Shown here: one piece after another, positions 26,598 to 36,011 of the stretch | Layout: every line of letters starts with the position of its first letter | How positions within the stretch are numbered: position 1 is the first letter of the stretch | Origin: Gammaproteobacteria bacterium | GTDB lineage: Bacteria > Pseudomonadota > Gammaproteobacteria > Pseudomonadales > Oceanobacteraceae | Direction of reading: 5' to 3' | Assembly: GCA_013373125.1 (NCBI GenBank) | Contig: JABXIK010000145.1 | Span: 1 to 50,527, forward strand | DNA length: 50,527 nt | Program-made: the position numbers and the translations under genes | Notes under the pieces: generated by a model | The model's input: only the letters and a program-made list of their open reading frames with translations | Databases searched by the model: none | Told to the model about the DNA's origin: nothing

Positions 26598-27647
26598 TTA
26601 TGACTTTTTCAAGCGTTTCACCACATTTGCAGCAATTAACTGCAAGGGTAATACCTGATCTGCCGCTCCGATTTCAACGGCGGCCCCCGGCATACCCCAA
26701 ACAACGGAACTGTCTTTATCTTGAACGATATTAAAACATCCTGCCTGTTTCATACGCAGCATAGCCTTGGCACCGTCCGCCCCCATGCCAGTAAGCATCA
26801 CACCAATAGAGCGTTTCGCTAAGGACGGTATGGCAGCAATAGAGTCAAACAGCACTTCAACAGAAGGCTTGTGCAAATTCACTCGATCACCGTCAGACAC
26901 ACGACAATAAAAATGCCCGCCTTTTTGCACCACTGAAAAATGTCGATCACCAGGTGCAATATAAATATGGCCCGGCATGATTTTATCCCCATCCTGAGCT
27001 TCACTTACGGATTGTGGAACCAAGCTATCAATTCGTTTTGCAAATGAGGTACTAAACACAGGAGGAATATGTTGTGTGATAACAATCGGTGGCGTATCCG
27101 GTGGCAGCATGCAGAGAAACTCTCGAATCGCTTCTGTTCCCCCGGTCGATGCGCCCACCACAATAAACGCGTCTTTATTTAAGCCAGCTTTGGCAGTGGC
27201 TTTTTGGGGTGTAAACGGTTTGCGATTGGCCTGAACTTCTAAACGAGACACGTTAGCAACAGAAGCTAAACGCACCTTTTCTAAGATCTCATCTGCGTAT
27301 TCAGCTAATAATTCAGGTTTATCCGCACTGGGTTTACCCACATACTCCACTGCTCCTATTTCCAAGGCTTCTAGAGTGGCGGGAGCGCCCTTTTGCGTAA
27401 GCGTGGATATCATCACTACCGGCATGGGCCGTAAACGCATGAGATTACGCAGAAACGTAATGCCATCCATCTTAGGCATTTCGATATCTAATGTGATCAC
27501 ATCGGGTTTAAGAGTTTTGATTTTTTCTCGGGCAATGTAAGGGTCCGCAGCCGAGCCCACCACTTCGATATCCGATTGATGTGAAAATATTTCTGTTAAT
27601 ACTTTTCGAATCAGAACTGAGTCATCAACAATGAGTACTTTTATCAT
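26598..27647 (-). CDS. cheB2: CheB methylesterase of the second chemosensory system
   Basis: This 349-aa protein has an N-terminal receiver (Asp54 in ITLDIEMPKMDG), a short linker and a methylesterase domain with catalytic motifs VVGASTGGTEAI (Ser), TQHIPP (His) and LTGMGADGAKAM (Asp). It is distinct from the cheB at 6068-7222 (shorter linker). It is the last gene of the STAS-cheY-cheA-cheW-MCP-cheR-cheD-cheB set and would adapt the neighbouring receptor. Confidence 0.95.
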   Translation of the reverse strand: MIKVLIVDDSVLIRKVLTEIFSHQSDIEVVGSAADPYIAREKIKTLKPDVITLDIEMPKMDGITFLRNLMRLRPMPVVMISTLTQKGAPATLEALEIGAVEYVGKPSADKPELLAEYADEILEKVRLASVANVSRLEVQANRKPFTPQKATAKAGLNKDAFIVVGASTGGTEAIREFLCMLPPDTPPIVITQHIPPVFSTSFAKRIDSLVPQSVSEAQDGDKIMPGHIYIAPGDRHFSVVQKGGHFYCRVSDGDRVNLHKPSVEVLFDSIAAIPSLAKRSIGVMLTGMGADGAKAMLRMKQAGCFNIVQDKDSSVVWGMPGAAVEIGAADQVLPLQLIAANVVKRLKKS

Positions 27648-27659
27648 AAGTCATCCTAA

Positions 27660-28298
27660 TTAAAACAATTCAATATTTGAATCGTCTTTATGCTGACGAA
27701 TGGATTCCAAATAACCTTTTTCACGCTGGATAATGGTCTCATTTTTAGTGGTCGTAATACGGCGAACTTTCACCGATCCCGTATCTGGAAAAAATAAAAC
27801 TTTACGGGAAAAAACATCCCCCACATCCGCGGCCTTTACATTTAGGCCTTCTTTTCTTAAAAAGTCATAGGCAAATAATATATTACGTTGCCCAACATCG
27901 GTCATACTCGCTAATACTTGGCCTCCACCAAAAAGCTTCACTTCTAAATTACGCTTGCTGCAACCCAATTTGTATAAAGTATTCAGTAAATACTCCATAG
28001 CCCAATTCCCATAACGGGTTTCAGAGGTATTGGCATCACTGCCCCACTGTGCCGTACTGTGCTCATTTTGAATGGGCAACATAAAATGATTCATACCACC
28101 AATACCTAGCTTTACATCCCTCACGCAAGCACTGATGCAAGACCCTAAAACCGTACCAATCATTTCACCATGAGAAGTCACATAAAACTCCCCAGGTAAT
28201 ATTTTCGCCGCCCATACATTTAACTTTGGATCAAAGTAGCGGTTAACATGTTCAAATCCTTTCTCGGGAGATGGCTGTTTCAGAGGGTGATGTTCCAT
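27660..28298 (-). CDS. cheD: Chemoreceptor glutamine deamidase CheD
   Basis: This 212-aa protein has the CheD catalytic set: Thr49 and Cys54 in MIGTVLGSCISACV, and His71 in GIGGMNHFMLP. It deamidates Gln on receptors. N- and C-terminal extensions (about 25 and 40 residues) make it longer than the minimal 160 aa family. It lies between cheR and cheB of the second chemosensory cluster, the same place as in the P. aeruginosa Che2 cluster. Confidence 0.95.
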   Translation of the reverse strand: MEHHPLKQPSPEKGFEHVNRYFDPKLNVWAAKILPGEFYVTSHGEMIGTVLGSCISACVRDVKLGIGGMNHFMLPIQNEHSTAQWGSDANTSETRYGNWAMEYLLNTLYKLGCSKRNLEVKLFGGGQVLASMTDVGQRNILFAYDFLRKEGLNVKAADVGDVFSRKVLFFPDTGSVKVRRITTTKNETIIQREKGYLESIRQHKDDSNIELF

Positions 28299-28299
28299 G

Positions 28300-29097
28300 C
28301 TATTTCACCTTCTGATATATGGTACGTCCTTTGGATATGAACCTAGACGTCATTCCATGTAAGGTTTCGCTATGGCCAATGAATAGATAACCGCCATCCA
28401 CTAACTGATCAGCCAAACGCTCAAATAACTCTTTTTGAGTTTCTTTATTAAAATAAATCACCACATTGCGACAAAAAATCACATCAAACTTGATTTTCAT
28501 GGGCCATGGTCCCAATAAATTTAAACGGTTAAACTGAATTAAACGTTTAATTTCTGGCTTGACCATTCCCATTCCAGTTTCTGGTTTCTGTTGAAAACAG
28601 GATAAATAATCTCGCGGTAACTGCTCAATATCTGCCAACGGGTAAATCCCCTGACGTCCTTTATTTAGCACTTCACTATCTAAGTCGGTTGCTAAGATTT
28701 TGATATCAAATTGATTAACACTCATATTTTTATGTAGTGTAATCGCCATACTGTATGGCTCTGGCCCAGTGGAGCAAGCAGAAGACCACAATCGAATAGG
28801 TTTACTTTTACCAAGTTTTTTCCACTGCGGAATAATTTCTTTGGCTAGATATTCAAAATGATGAGACTCACGAAAGAACGACGTTAAGTTCGTTGTGATA
28901 GAATTCACGAACTCGTTCATCTCGGAAGCTTGGTTATATTCCAAGTGTTGGCAATATTGTGAGAAATTTTTTAACCCAAGCTTACGAATACGGCGGGAGA
29001 TTCGGCTATAAACCAATTCTTTTTTATGGTCGCCTAATACAATTCCACTAATATCGTAAGCCAAGGCAGCGAGGCGTCTAAAGTCCTCGTCTGCCAT
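28300..29097 (-). CDS. cheR2: Chemoreceptor methyltransferase CheR (second system)
   Basis: This protein of about 265 aa has an N-terminal helical CheR_N domain (about 5-60) and a SAM-binding domain with RLWSSACSTGPEPYSMA, followed by FDVIFCRNVVIYF. I start it at the ATG at 29095-29097 because AAGGA lies 8 bases upstream; the ATG nine codons earlier has none. It methylates receptor glutamates. The next gene upstream encodes a receptor ending in DWQEF, a CheR-tethering pentapeptide pattern, so the two probably work together. Confidence 0.94.
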   Translation of the reverse strand: MADEDFRRLAALAYDISGIVLGDHKKELVYSRISRRIRKLGLKNFSQYCQHLEYNQASEMNEFVNSITTNLTSFFRESHHFEYLAKEIIPQWKKLGKSKPIRLWSSACSTGPEPYSMAITLHKNMSVNQFDIKILATDLDSEVLNKGRQGIYPLADIEQLPRDYLSCFQQKPETGMGMVKPEIKRLIQFNRLNLLGPWPMKIKFDVIFCRNVVIYFNKETQKELFERLADQLVDGGYLFIGHSETLHGMTSRFISKGRTIYQKVK

Positions 29098-29140
29098 TGG
29101 GAATTCCTTTGCAGAAAAATCCATATTTGATCGATATCAG

Positions 29141-32100
29141 TTAGAATTCTTGCCAATCATCATCATCATCCGATACCGCCGGACGCGATGCTGCCGGTGG
29201 TTTCGGTGCCGGAGATTGATTCGCTTTAGGCACAGCTGATAAGGTTGGCGCGCCATGGGATGGCATAGACATAGGTGCCATACTAGACATATCACCTCCT
29301 GATGCCACCTTAAAGAAGCCAACCAAATCAAGCATGTTTTTCGCTTGCTCAGTCATGGTCTCACTTGCCGCAGAAGCTTGCTCAACCAATGCCGCATTTT
29401 GTTGCGTCATTTCGTCCATTTGACTGATGGCTTTATTCACTTGTTCAATACCACTGGCTTGCTCTTCTGATGCGGAGCTGATTTCTTTGATCATGGTGGT
29501 GACTTTTTCAACCGCGTCCACAATCTCAGCAAGGGTTTGACCGGATTTATTAACCAAGTCCGTACCGTTATCCACTTTTTCCACACTATCGCGAATCAAG
29601 TCTTTAATTTCTTTCGCGGCACCCGCACTGCGTTGCGCTAGATTACGTACTTCACCAGCCACCACAGCAAAGCCCTTACCTTGCTCACCCGCACGAGCGG
29701 CTTCCACTGCAGCATTCAATGCAAGCAAGTTAGTTTGGAACGCGATTTCATCAATGACACCAATGATATCGGCGATTTTTTTACTCGAAGAATTAATTTC
29801 TTCCATGGCGCCCACTGCCTGACTCACCACTTCACCACCTTTTTGCGCTTTTTCTTGCGCATTGGCAGCCAACCCATTGGCATGTGATGCATTCTCACTG
29901 GTTTGACGCACTGAGCTGGTCATCTCTTCCATACTTGAAGCCGTTTCCTCAAGACTGGAAGCTTGCTCTTCGGTACGTTGACTCAAGTCAGTATTACCTT
30001 GTGCAATCTCAGTGGAGCCTGTGCTGACAGTATTTGCAGCTTCGCGTATGCGACCAATCACATCTGTTAATCGCTCGCCCGTTGCGTTTGCATCCTGTTT
30101 CAACTTATCAAAAATACCCTGATAATCGGCTTCGATGCGTTCGTCCAACTTACCGTGAGCCATTGCATCCAAAACACGGGCCGTATCATTAATGACATTT
30201 TCAGAAATGCTCATCAAACTATTTAAACCCATGCACAGGTTTTTGAAGAAACCGGATTTATCATCTGTGGATGCACGACGGCTTAAGTCCCCTTTACCAG
30301 CAGAATCGATGATGGCATCCACTTCATTTTCAACCGCCACCTCTTCTGTGCGGTCATTCCATTCCACAACCGTACCTAAGCGCTCACCTTCACTGTTGAT
30401 AATCGGGTTCGCAATTAACGCAAAGGTACGACCGCCCACAACGATTTGAGTACGATAGGTATCTTTTAATGCTCCCAACATTTGACGTTGATGCGCTGGA
30501 TTTTTATGGAATACATCAATATTACTACCGACCACTTTACTGGCGGTAAAGTTAGGTAGATCTTTACGTACATCCGCTTCAGCAGTATGTAACATGTCGG
30601 TTACTGCTTGGTTAGTGTAAATAATATCCTGATTATTATCTGCGATCATGGTGTTCGATGAACACGCGTCTAAAGCTAAACGTACTCGTGTATTTTCATC
30701 AGAGATGCGTTTTTGCTCTTTCTCAAACGCCAACTGCTCCGTCATGTCATTCCACTCAACGACAGTACCTAAGCGTTTTTCTCCATCCCAAACAGGTGTA
30801 GCCACTAAATCAAAGGTGCGACCACCAACTACTATTTGCGTGTTATACATGTCGCGTAAATCACGTAACATGTTACGTTGATGGCTTGGGTTTTTATGGA
30901 AACCGTCCACATTAAAGCCCATAAGTTTTTGCGCATCAAAACCTGGAAGATCTTTGCGGATATCGTCCTGGGCGTCCACTAACATTTCTTTAACTGAATG
31001 ATTTAGATAAACAATATTCAAATCTTCATCGGCCATCATGACGTTAGCTTGGCATACATCTAGAGCACTACGCGTACGCGCATTTTCGGCAGCAATTTTC
31101 TCTTCACGTTCGATACGGGCAAGCTCATCAGTACGATCCGTCCATTCCACAACGGTACCAATGCGATTACCGTTTTCATCTGTAATTGGGTTCACAATCA
31201 AACCAAATGTACGAGCACCTAGCTCAAGCTCTGCTTTATGTGTTCCAGTGAGCTTATTTAACATCTCACGTTGATAACTTGGACTTTTATGGAAGATATC
31301 AATGTTCTGACCCAACACTTTATCGGATGAGAATGATGGAATACTTTGTTTAATATCCGACTCTGCGGTAATAAACATATCCTGTACACCTTTATTGGTA
31401 TACACAAGGTCATAGTTTTCGTCCGCTACCATCAAGCAAGACTCCGCACACGAATCCAATGCACGACGAATACGGAAGTTGCTGATGTTATTCAATTTTT
31501 GCTCGGTAATATCAGTGGCAAATTTCACCACTTTATAAGGTTTACCTTCAGCATCTTTAATTGGATTGTAAGAAGCATGAATCCACACTTCATTACCACT
31601 TTTACCAATGCGTTTATATTCTGATGTTTCAAATTCACCATTATTTAGTCGTTGCCAGAATGCACGATATTCTGCGCTTTCTTTGAATTCAGGTTCAACG
31701 AAAATACTGTGATGTTTACCTTTAATTTCATCTAGGGTGTAACCCAATGCATTCAAGAAATTATTATTAGCCGAGATAATGGTGCCATCCATATTAAACT
31801 CAATCACAGCTTGAACTTTCTCAACCGCTTGTAACTTACTTTCCATTTCATGGGAACTATCACCACTGGTATCAGAAGCGCCCCCTTTCATAGAGCGAAC
31901 GCTATTACGCAGATTCACCATGGTATAAATTAACTTGGCTAACTCGTCCTTGCCTTTCATAGGTGGCTCATACGCATAATCACCATTAGCAGTGGCATTG
32001 GCACTGCGAGTTGCAAATACCAATACCGTTAAATATTTATGTGCCTGTAACCAACTGGCAATCAGACCGGCCAAACATAACAACGCCAATACAATCATGG

Positions 32101-32215
32101 GTGTACTGGATTGCTCGCTAGGAATCGCCGCAAAGGCGTAGATCAGCCCAATCGCTGGCAAGATCCAAGGTGCGATGAATTTATACTGTATGCTTATGCG
32201 GCTTAAACTGTCCAT
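29141..32215 (-). CDS. Methyl-accepting chemotaxis protein with four PAS domains
   Basis: This receptor of about 1024 aa starts at the ATG at 32213-32215, with AGGTGG 8 bases upstream; a GTG directly after the cheW stop is less likely. It has two N-terminal membrane helices (about 14-31 and 39-58) with a loop of only about ten residues, so sensing is probably cytoplasmic. Next are PAS1 (about 127-241), three near-identical PAS modules (about 247-626), HAMP-like segments (about 632-700) and a signalling domain with the hairpin tip [20 protein letters not shown]. The tail after about 970 is flexible and ends DDDDDWQEF. The end fits the xWxxF tether of CheR. The ligand or redox cue is unknown. 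Confidence 0.93.
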   Translation of the reverse strand: MDSLSRISIQYKFIAPWILPAIGLIYAFAAIPSEQSSTPMIVLALLCLAGLIASWLQAHKYLTVLVFATRSANATANGDYAYEPPMKGKDELAKLIYTMVNLRNSVRSMKGGASDTSGDSSHEMESKLQAVEKVQAVIEFNMDGTIISANNNFLNALGYTLDEIKGKHHSIFVEPEFKESAEYRAFWQRLNNGEFETSEYKRIGKSGNEVWIHASYNPIKDAEGKPYKVVKFATDITEQKLNNISNFRIRRALDSCAESCLMVADENYDLVYTNKGVQDMFITAESDIKQSIPSFSSDKVLGQNIDIFHKSPSYQREMLNKLTGTHKAELELGARTFGLIVNPITDENGNRIGTVVEWTDRTDELARIEREEKIAAENARTRSALDVCQANVMMADEDLNIVYLNHSVKEMLVDAQDDIRKDLPGFDAQKLMGFNVDGFHKNPSHQRNMLRDLRDMYNTQIVVGGRTFDLVATPVWDGEKRLGTVVEWNDMTEQLAFEKEQKRISDENTRVRLALDACSSNTMIADNNQDIIYTNQAVTDMLHTAEADVRKDLPNFTASKVVGSNIDVFHKNPAHQRQMLGALKDTYRTQIVVGGRTFALIANPIINSEGERLGTVVEWNDRTEEVAVENEVDAIIDSAGKGDLSRRASTDDKSGFFKNLCMGLNSLMSISENVINDTARVLDAMAHGKLDERIEADYQGIFDKLKQDANATGERLTDVIGRIREAANTVSTGSTEIAQGNTDLSQRTEEQASSLEETASSMEEMTSSVRQTSENASHANGLAANAQEKAQKGGEVVSQAVGAMEEINSSSKKIADIIGVIDEIAFQTNLLALNAAVEAARAGEQGKGFAVVAGEVRNLAQRSAGAAKEIKDLIRDSVEKVDNGTDLVNKSGQTLAEIVDAVEKVTTMIKEISSASEEQASGIEQVNKAISQMDEMTQQNAALVEQASAASETMTEQAKNMLDLVGFFKVASGGDMSSMAPMSMPSHGAPTLSAVPKANQSPAPKPPAASRPAVSDDDDDWQEF
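30338..31477 (-). repeat. Three tandem PAS modules in the receptor gene
   Basis: Three consecutive units of about 130 codons start with R-x-A-L-D-x-C and share DxFHKxPxxQRxML, a GGRTF-type core (GARTF in the first unit) and RxGTVVEWxDxT. The second and third are most alike. They probably arose by internal duplication. Confidence 0.85.
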
Positions 32216-32227
32216 TTCGTTACCCAC

Positions 32228-32725
32228 CTAGTCATCAATCGTTAGTAAGTTTTCAAGTTCTAATAGAATCACCATGTGTTTTTTCACGGTTACCAATCCT
32301 TTTATAAAATTTGAATTCTGGTTGTCACCCAATCCTCTATTTTTCGCATCACCAATGGGTACGTCATAAACATCACTGATGGCATCGACAATAATTCCCA
32401 TGGTTCTCGCGCCTGTGCTGGTAAATATTTTTAAAACCACCACAACGGTTTCCTCACCGTATTCTTTTATTTCCAATCCAAATCGTTGGCGTAAATCCAT
32501 AATGGGAACAATAGTGCCGCGAAGGTTAATCACCCCTTTAATATATCTTGGGCTATTGGGCACTGGCGTCGCTGATTCCCATCCACGAATTTCTTGTACG
32601 GCAAGAATATCTACTCCATATTCCTCATCCGCCATTATGAAAGTTAAGTACTGTTCAGTGAGTACATCATCTTCCATGTTTGAGTGTTCATTAATTTCGC
32701 TAACTGCACTCATGTTATCGACCAT
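32228..32725 (-). CDS. cheW2: CheW coupling protein of the second chemosensory system
   Basis: This 165-aa CheW domain has YLTFIMADEEYGVDILAVQE and INLRGTIVPIMDLRQRFGL. An acidic N-terminal extension of about 25 residues precedes it. An ATG four codons in is an alternative start. It lies 3 bp after cheA2 and directly before the receptor gene and would couple the PAS receptor to CheA2. Confidence 0.95.
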   Translation of the reverse strand: MVDNMSAVSEINEHSNMEDDVLTEQYLTFIMADEEYGVDILAVQEIRGWESATPVPNSPRYIKGVINLRGTIVPIMDLRQRFGLEIKEYGEETVVVVLKIFTSTGARTMGIIVDAISDVYDVPIGDAKNRGLGDNQNSNFIKGLVTVKKHMVILLELENLLTIDD

Positions 32726-32728
32726 CCA

Positions 32729-34804
32729 TTAAGCCGCTTTATGGCTACCGTCTAAAATTTTAGCACTGGTACCGCTCATTTTTGACAAGCCACTAATATC
32801 TACAATCAAAGCAACCGTACCATCACCTAAAATGGTGGCACCTGAGATACCATCCACACGTTTATAATTTTCTTCCAAACTTTTAATGACAACTTGCTGT
32901 TGCCCCATGAGTTCATCAACCACAACGCCAATCTTTTCTCCATCGGTTTCAACCACCACTATGATACTTTCAGCAATAGAGCGTTTTTCTTTTTCGATGT
33001 TAAACACATCATCTAACTGCACGATAGGTACATATTCATCCCGCAACTGTAAAACGTCACTATGACCACCTACGTTATTGATGGCGCGATCATCCAATTG
33101 AATAGATTCCACAATACTCACTAATGGGAAGATATAAATTTCCTCACCAACTTTGACCAATTGACCATCCAATATCGCCAGAGTCAGAGGTAAACGAATC
33201 ACAAAACGCGAGCCACGGCCTCGCTCTGATGAAACCTCAATGGAGCCATTCAAGGATGCTATGTTTCGACGTACCACATCCATACCCACACCACGTCCAG
33301 ATAAGTCACTCACGACATCTGCAGTGGAAAAGCCAGGTTGAAAAATCAAATCGAAGATTTGTTCTTGAGTAAGATTTGCCCCTTCGGCCACCAAACCTTT
33401 TTCTGTCGCTTTTTGTAAGATTCGATCTGTATTTAAGCCAGCACCATCGTCTTTTATTTCAATCACAATATTACCGCTTTGATGATAAGCATTGAGATGA
33501 ACAGTGCCCGTTTCCGGTTTACCTGCCGCCACTCGATCAGCGGGTTTTTCAATACCGTGATCGATGGAGTTACGGATCAAGTGCACCATAGGGTCACCGA
33601 TTTTTTCCATAACGGTTTTATCTAACTCGGTATTTTCACCGGACATGATAAGATCGATTTTTTTATCCAATGAAATACTGACGTCACGAACCAATCGCGG
33701 AAAACGACTAAAGACAAAGCTAATAGGCATCATGCGAATTTTCATGACGCTTTCTTGTAACTCGCGAGTATTATGCTCAAGTTGTGCTAGGCCTTCTTGT
33801 AAACGTTGTACGCGAGTGATATCAAAGTTCTGACCTAATTGCCCCAACATGGACTGGGTGATCACGAGTTCACCCACCATATTGATTAAGCTGTCCACTT
33901 TATCGATGCTAACTCGAATGGAAGAGCTTTCTTGTTGCTTAGCGGGTTGTTTGACTGCTGCTTTTTCAGTTGAAACGGGATTGGCAGCCCCCGCAGGTTT
34001 AGCCTGGACGTCTTCAATTTTTGGCTGTTCGGCTGTCACTTTTGTTTCTGCAACGGGTGCTTGAGCACTGCCAGCGTCTAATGGCGTAATGATAATTTCT
34101 GCATCATCTGTCACCCATTCGAATACTTCTTCGATGTCTTCTTTATTGATGGTTTTTTCAATTCGAATTTCCCAAATCAAATAACATTCTTCGGGATTAA
34201 GGCTGGTAAACACTGGCAAACGAGATGTATCCAGAGATACTTGCATCTCGTTATCACATAAATCCGCCAGCTGACGAAACATACGAGCTGGCTCATTACC
34301 GGTTTGTAATAAGGTGACTTCTGGGATAAAGCGCACTAGCCAGCCGCCACCGCCTTCTTCTTTTTTATCGTCAACCGGCGCATCCGACTTATCTGCTGTT
34401 GCAGGGACTGGAGATTGGCCACTCAAAATTTCTTCGAATTGACCTTTTAATGTAGTGGATTCGGTTAAGTCCGGGTCATTTCCAGCTTGTAAGTCTTGAA
34501 GTAACTGACGAATACAATCCACACTTTTTAACAACAGATTTTGAATATCTTGACTCATGGCCCGTTGGCCACTGCGGATTTGATCTAACAGAGTTTCTAA
34601 AACATGAGTAAATTCAGCAACTTGAGTAAAGCCAAATGTACCGGCACCGCCTTTCATAGAATGCGCAGCGCGAAAGATAGTATTAATTACCTCAGCATCA
34701 GGCGAGACCATATCCATATCGAGCAAACCTTGCTCCATGGCATCCAGGCCTTCATAACTTTCCTCGAAGAAAACTTGATGAAACTGGCTGAGATCAATAC
34801 TCAT
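32729..34804 (-). CDS. cheA2: CheA histidine kinase of the second chemosensory system
   Basis: This 691-aa kinase has an Hpt domain with His48 (FRAAHSMKGGAGTFGF) and a distinct P2-like folded region (about 153-242). It then has P3 (about 295-360), P4 with N box HLIRNSIDHG and G box SGRGVGMDVV, and a CheW-like P5 at the C terminus. In contrast to the flagellar CheA at 7301-9493 it keeps a P2-like domain and lacks the EFExLLD motif array. It is flanked by its own cheY and cheW. Confidence 0.95.
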   Translation of the reverse strand: MSIDLSQFHQVFFEESYEGLDAMEQGLLDMDMVSPDAEVINTIFRAAHSMKGGAGTFGFTQVAEFTHVLETLLDQIRSGQRAMSQDIQNLLLKSVDCIRQLLQDLQAGNDPDLTESTTLKGQFEEILSGQSPVPATADKSDAPVDDKKEEGGGGWLVRFIPEVTLLQTGNEPARMFRQLADLCDNEMQVSLDTSRLPVFTSLNPEECYLIWEIRIEKTINKEDIEEVFEWVTDDAEIIITPLDAGSAQAPVAETKVTAEQPKIEDVQAKPAGAANPVSTEKAAVKQPAKQQESSSIRVSIDKVDSLINMVGELVITQSMLGQLGQNFDITRVQRLQEGLAQLEHNTRELQESVMKIRMMPISFVFSRFPRLVRDVSISLDKKIDLIMSGENTELDKTVMEKIGDPMVHLIRNSIDHGIEKPADRVAAGKPETGTVHLNAYHQSGNIVIEIKDDGAGLNTDRILQKATEKGLVAEGANLTQEQIFDLIFQPGFSTADVVSDLSGRGVGMDVVRRNIASLNGSIEVSSERGRGSRFVIRLPLTLAILDGQLVKVGEEIYIFPLVSIVESIQLDDRAINNVGGHSDVLQLRDEYVPIVQLDDVFNIEKEKRSIAESIIVVVETDGEKIGVVVDELMGQQQVVIKSLEENYKRVDGISGATILGDGTVALIVDISGLSKMSGTSAKILDGSHKAA

Positions 34805-34807
34805 GTC

Positions 34808-35170
34808 CTATCCCAATACTTTTTTAATCGTCGTTAATAATTGATCAGGATTAAAAGGCTTCACTATCCAACCTGTGGCGCCGGCACTTTTACCTTCCAT
34901 TTTTTTATCACCCGCGGACTCCGTGGTGAGCATTAATATCGGTGTGAACTTATAGCCTGGTAACTGACGTAAGTTTCGACATAATTCTATGCCGTTCATG
35001 TTAGGCATATTTACATCGCTCAGTACTAAATCTACAGATTGACCTTGTGCATACTTCAATGCTTCTGTGCCATCACTGGCCTCTACCACGTCATGGCCTG
35101 CCCCTTTTAAAGTAAAGCTGACCATCTGGCGCATAGAAGCTGAGTCATCTACTGCTAATATTTTTGCCAT
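34808..35170 (-). CDS. cheY2: CheY-like response regulator of the second chemosensory system
   Basis: This 120-aa single receiver domain has Asp8/Asp9, phosphorylated Asp52 in VLSDVNMPNMNG, and a KPF lysine near the end (IVKPFNPDQL). It is less like motor-binding CheY than the protein at 10299-10685, and more like the CheY of F7/Che2-type clusters. It may signal to something other than the flagellar switch. It is 3 bp upstream of cheA2. Confidence 0.93.
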   Translation of the reverse strand: MAKILAVDDSASMRQMVSFTLKGAGHDVVEASDGTEALKYAQGQSVDLVLSDVNMPNMNGIELCRNLRQLPGYKFTPILMLTTESAGDKKMEGKSAGATGWIVKPFNPDQLLTTIKKVLG

Positions 35171-35188
35171 AAACTAACGTCTCCTAAC

Positions 35189-35470
35189 TTATTGACCACT
35201 GATGCCAATCTGGCGATCAATGCCTAATAATTTTGCAGTTGCCACTAAATGTTCTGATGGATTCGGCCAAGACAACTTGCGGTTATCTGCCTGTAAAGCT
35301 TGATGGAAGCTTAAAAGTAACTGTAGTGCAGAGGTGTCAATTTGCTCGATGTTTGAGGCATGAATTTCAACGTCATTACCTGATTGAATCAAATTTTCCA
35401 TTTGTGCATGCAGCTCCTCTGCTTTGACTATGGTACATCGCGTACCTAAGTCGATCTTGTCCGAGTCCAT
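35189..35470 (-). CDS. STAS-domain protein heading the second chemosensory cluster
   Basis: This STAS domain of about 93 aa has the switch segment IEQIDTSALQLLLSF, with a Thr-Ser pair where SpoIIAA-type proteins are phosphorylated. I use the ATG at 35468-35470; a TTG five codons earlier is also open and neither has a clear ribosome site. A STAS gene also starts the related cluster of V. cholerae. Its kinase or phosphatase is not encoded beside it, but an HsbR-like enzyme lies about 9 kb downstream on the same strand. Confidence 0.82.
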   Translation of the reverse strand: MDSDKIDLGTRCTIVKAEELHAQMENLIQSGNDVEIHASNIEQIDTSALQLLLSFHQALQADNRKLSWPNPSEHLVATAKLLGIDRQIGISGQ

Positions 35471-35561
35471 GTGAAATTCTGCCAAATAGTCATTTAACTT
35501 TAATGGTAGCTATAAATATTTGGAATGCTGGCCTGTAATACGAAAAAAACGTTATTAATGA

Positions 35562-36011
35562 CTACGAGATATGAAGGCGATGAAGTTGTGCACCAATTTC
35601 ATCTAAAAACTTCTGAAGCTGTTGATTTTCTGACGCTTGAGCTTGATCCGTTAGACGGTTTTCTAACTTCTCATAACTTTTCAGTTTTTGATTAAGGGTT
35701 TGATAGATGCCGCGGGCTTTTTCTAGTTGCTGTTCGATCTGTTTTATATGCTGTGCTTGCTGAGAAATGGCTTGATCGATTTGTAGCATGAAGGATTCAA
35801 ACTGCTGAATCTGTAATCCGCTCACATTTACACTGGCTTGGCTTTTAAAGTTCTCGCGATAATCGTGCTGATAGCCAGCGAGAGTCTGGCTTTTTTCTTG
35901 TTCGCTATTTAATTTTTGCTGCAAAATACCTATGTAAGACAAGGCTTCATTCACTGCATTCTGGGCTATATGGATAAGCGGCTGGATGCGCTTGGCTCGT
36001 TCACGGCTCAT
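35562..36011 (-). CDS. fliJ: Flagellar export chaperone FliJ
   Basis: This 149-aa, almost wholly helical, Gln/Lys/Glu-rich protein has coiled-coil character throughout, of normal FliJ size. Its ATG overlaps the fliI stop by 4 bp (ATGA). FliJ links the FliI ATPase ring to FlhA. Sequence conservation in this family is low, so the call rests on length, coiled coil and position. Confidence 0.88.
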   Translation of the reverse strand: MSRERAKRIQPLIHIAQNAVNEALSYIGILQQKLNSEQEKSQTLAGYQHDYRENFKSQASVNVSGLQIQQFESFMLQIDQAISQQAQHIKQIEQQLEKARGIYQTLNQKLKSYEKLENRLTDQAQASENQQLQKFLDEIGAQLHRLHIS

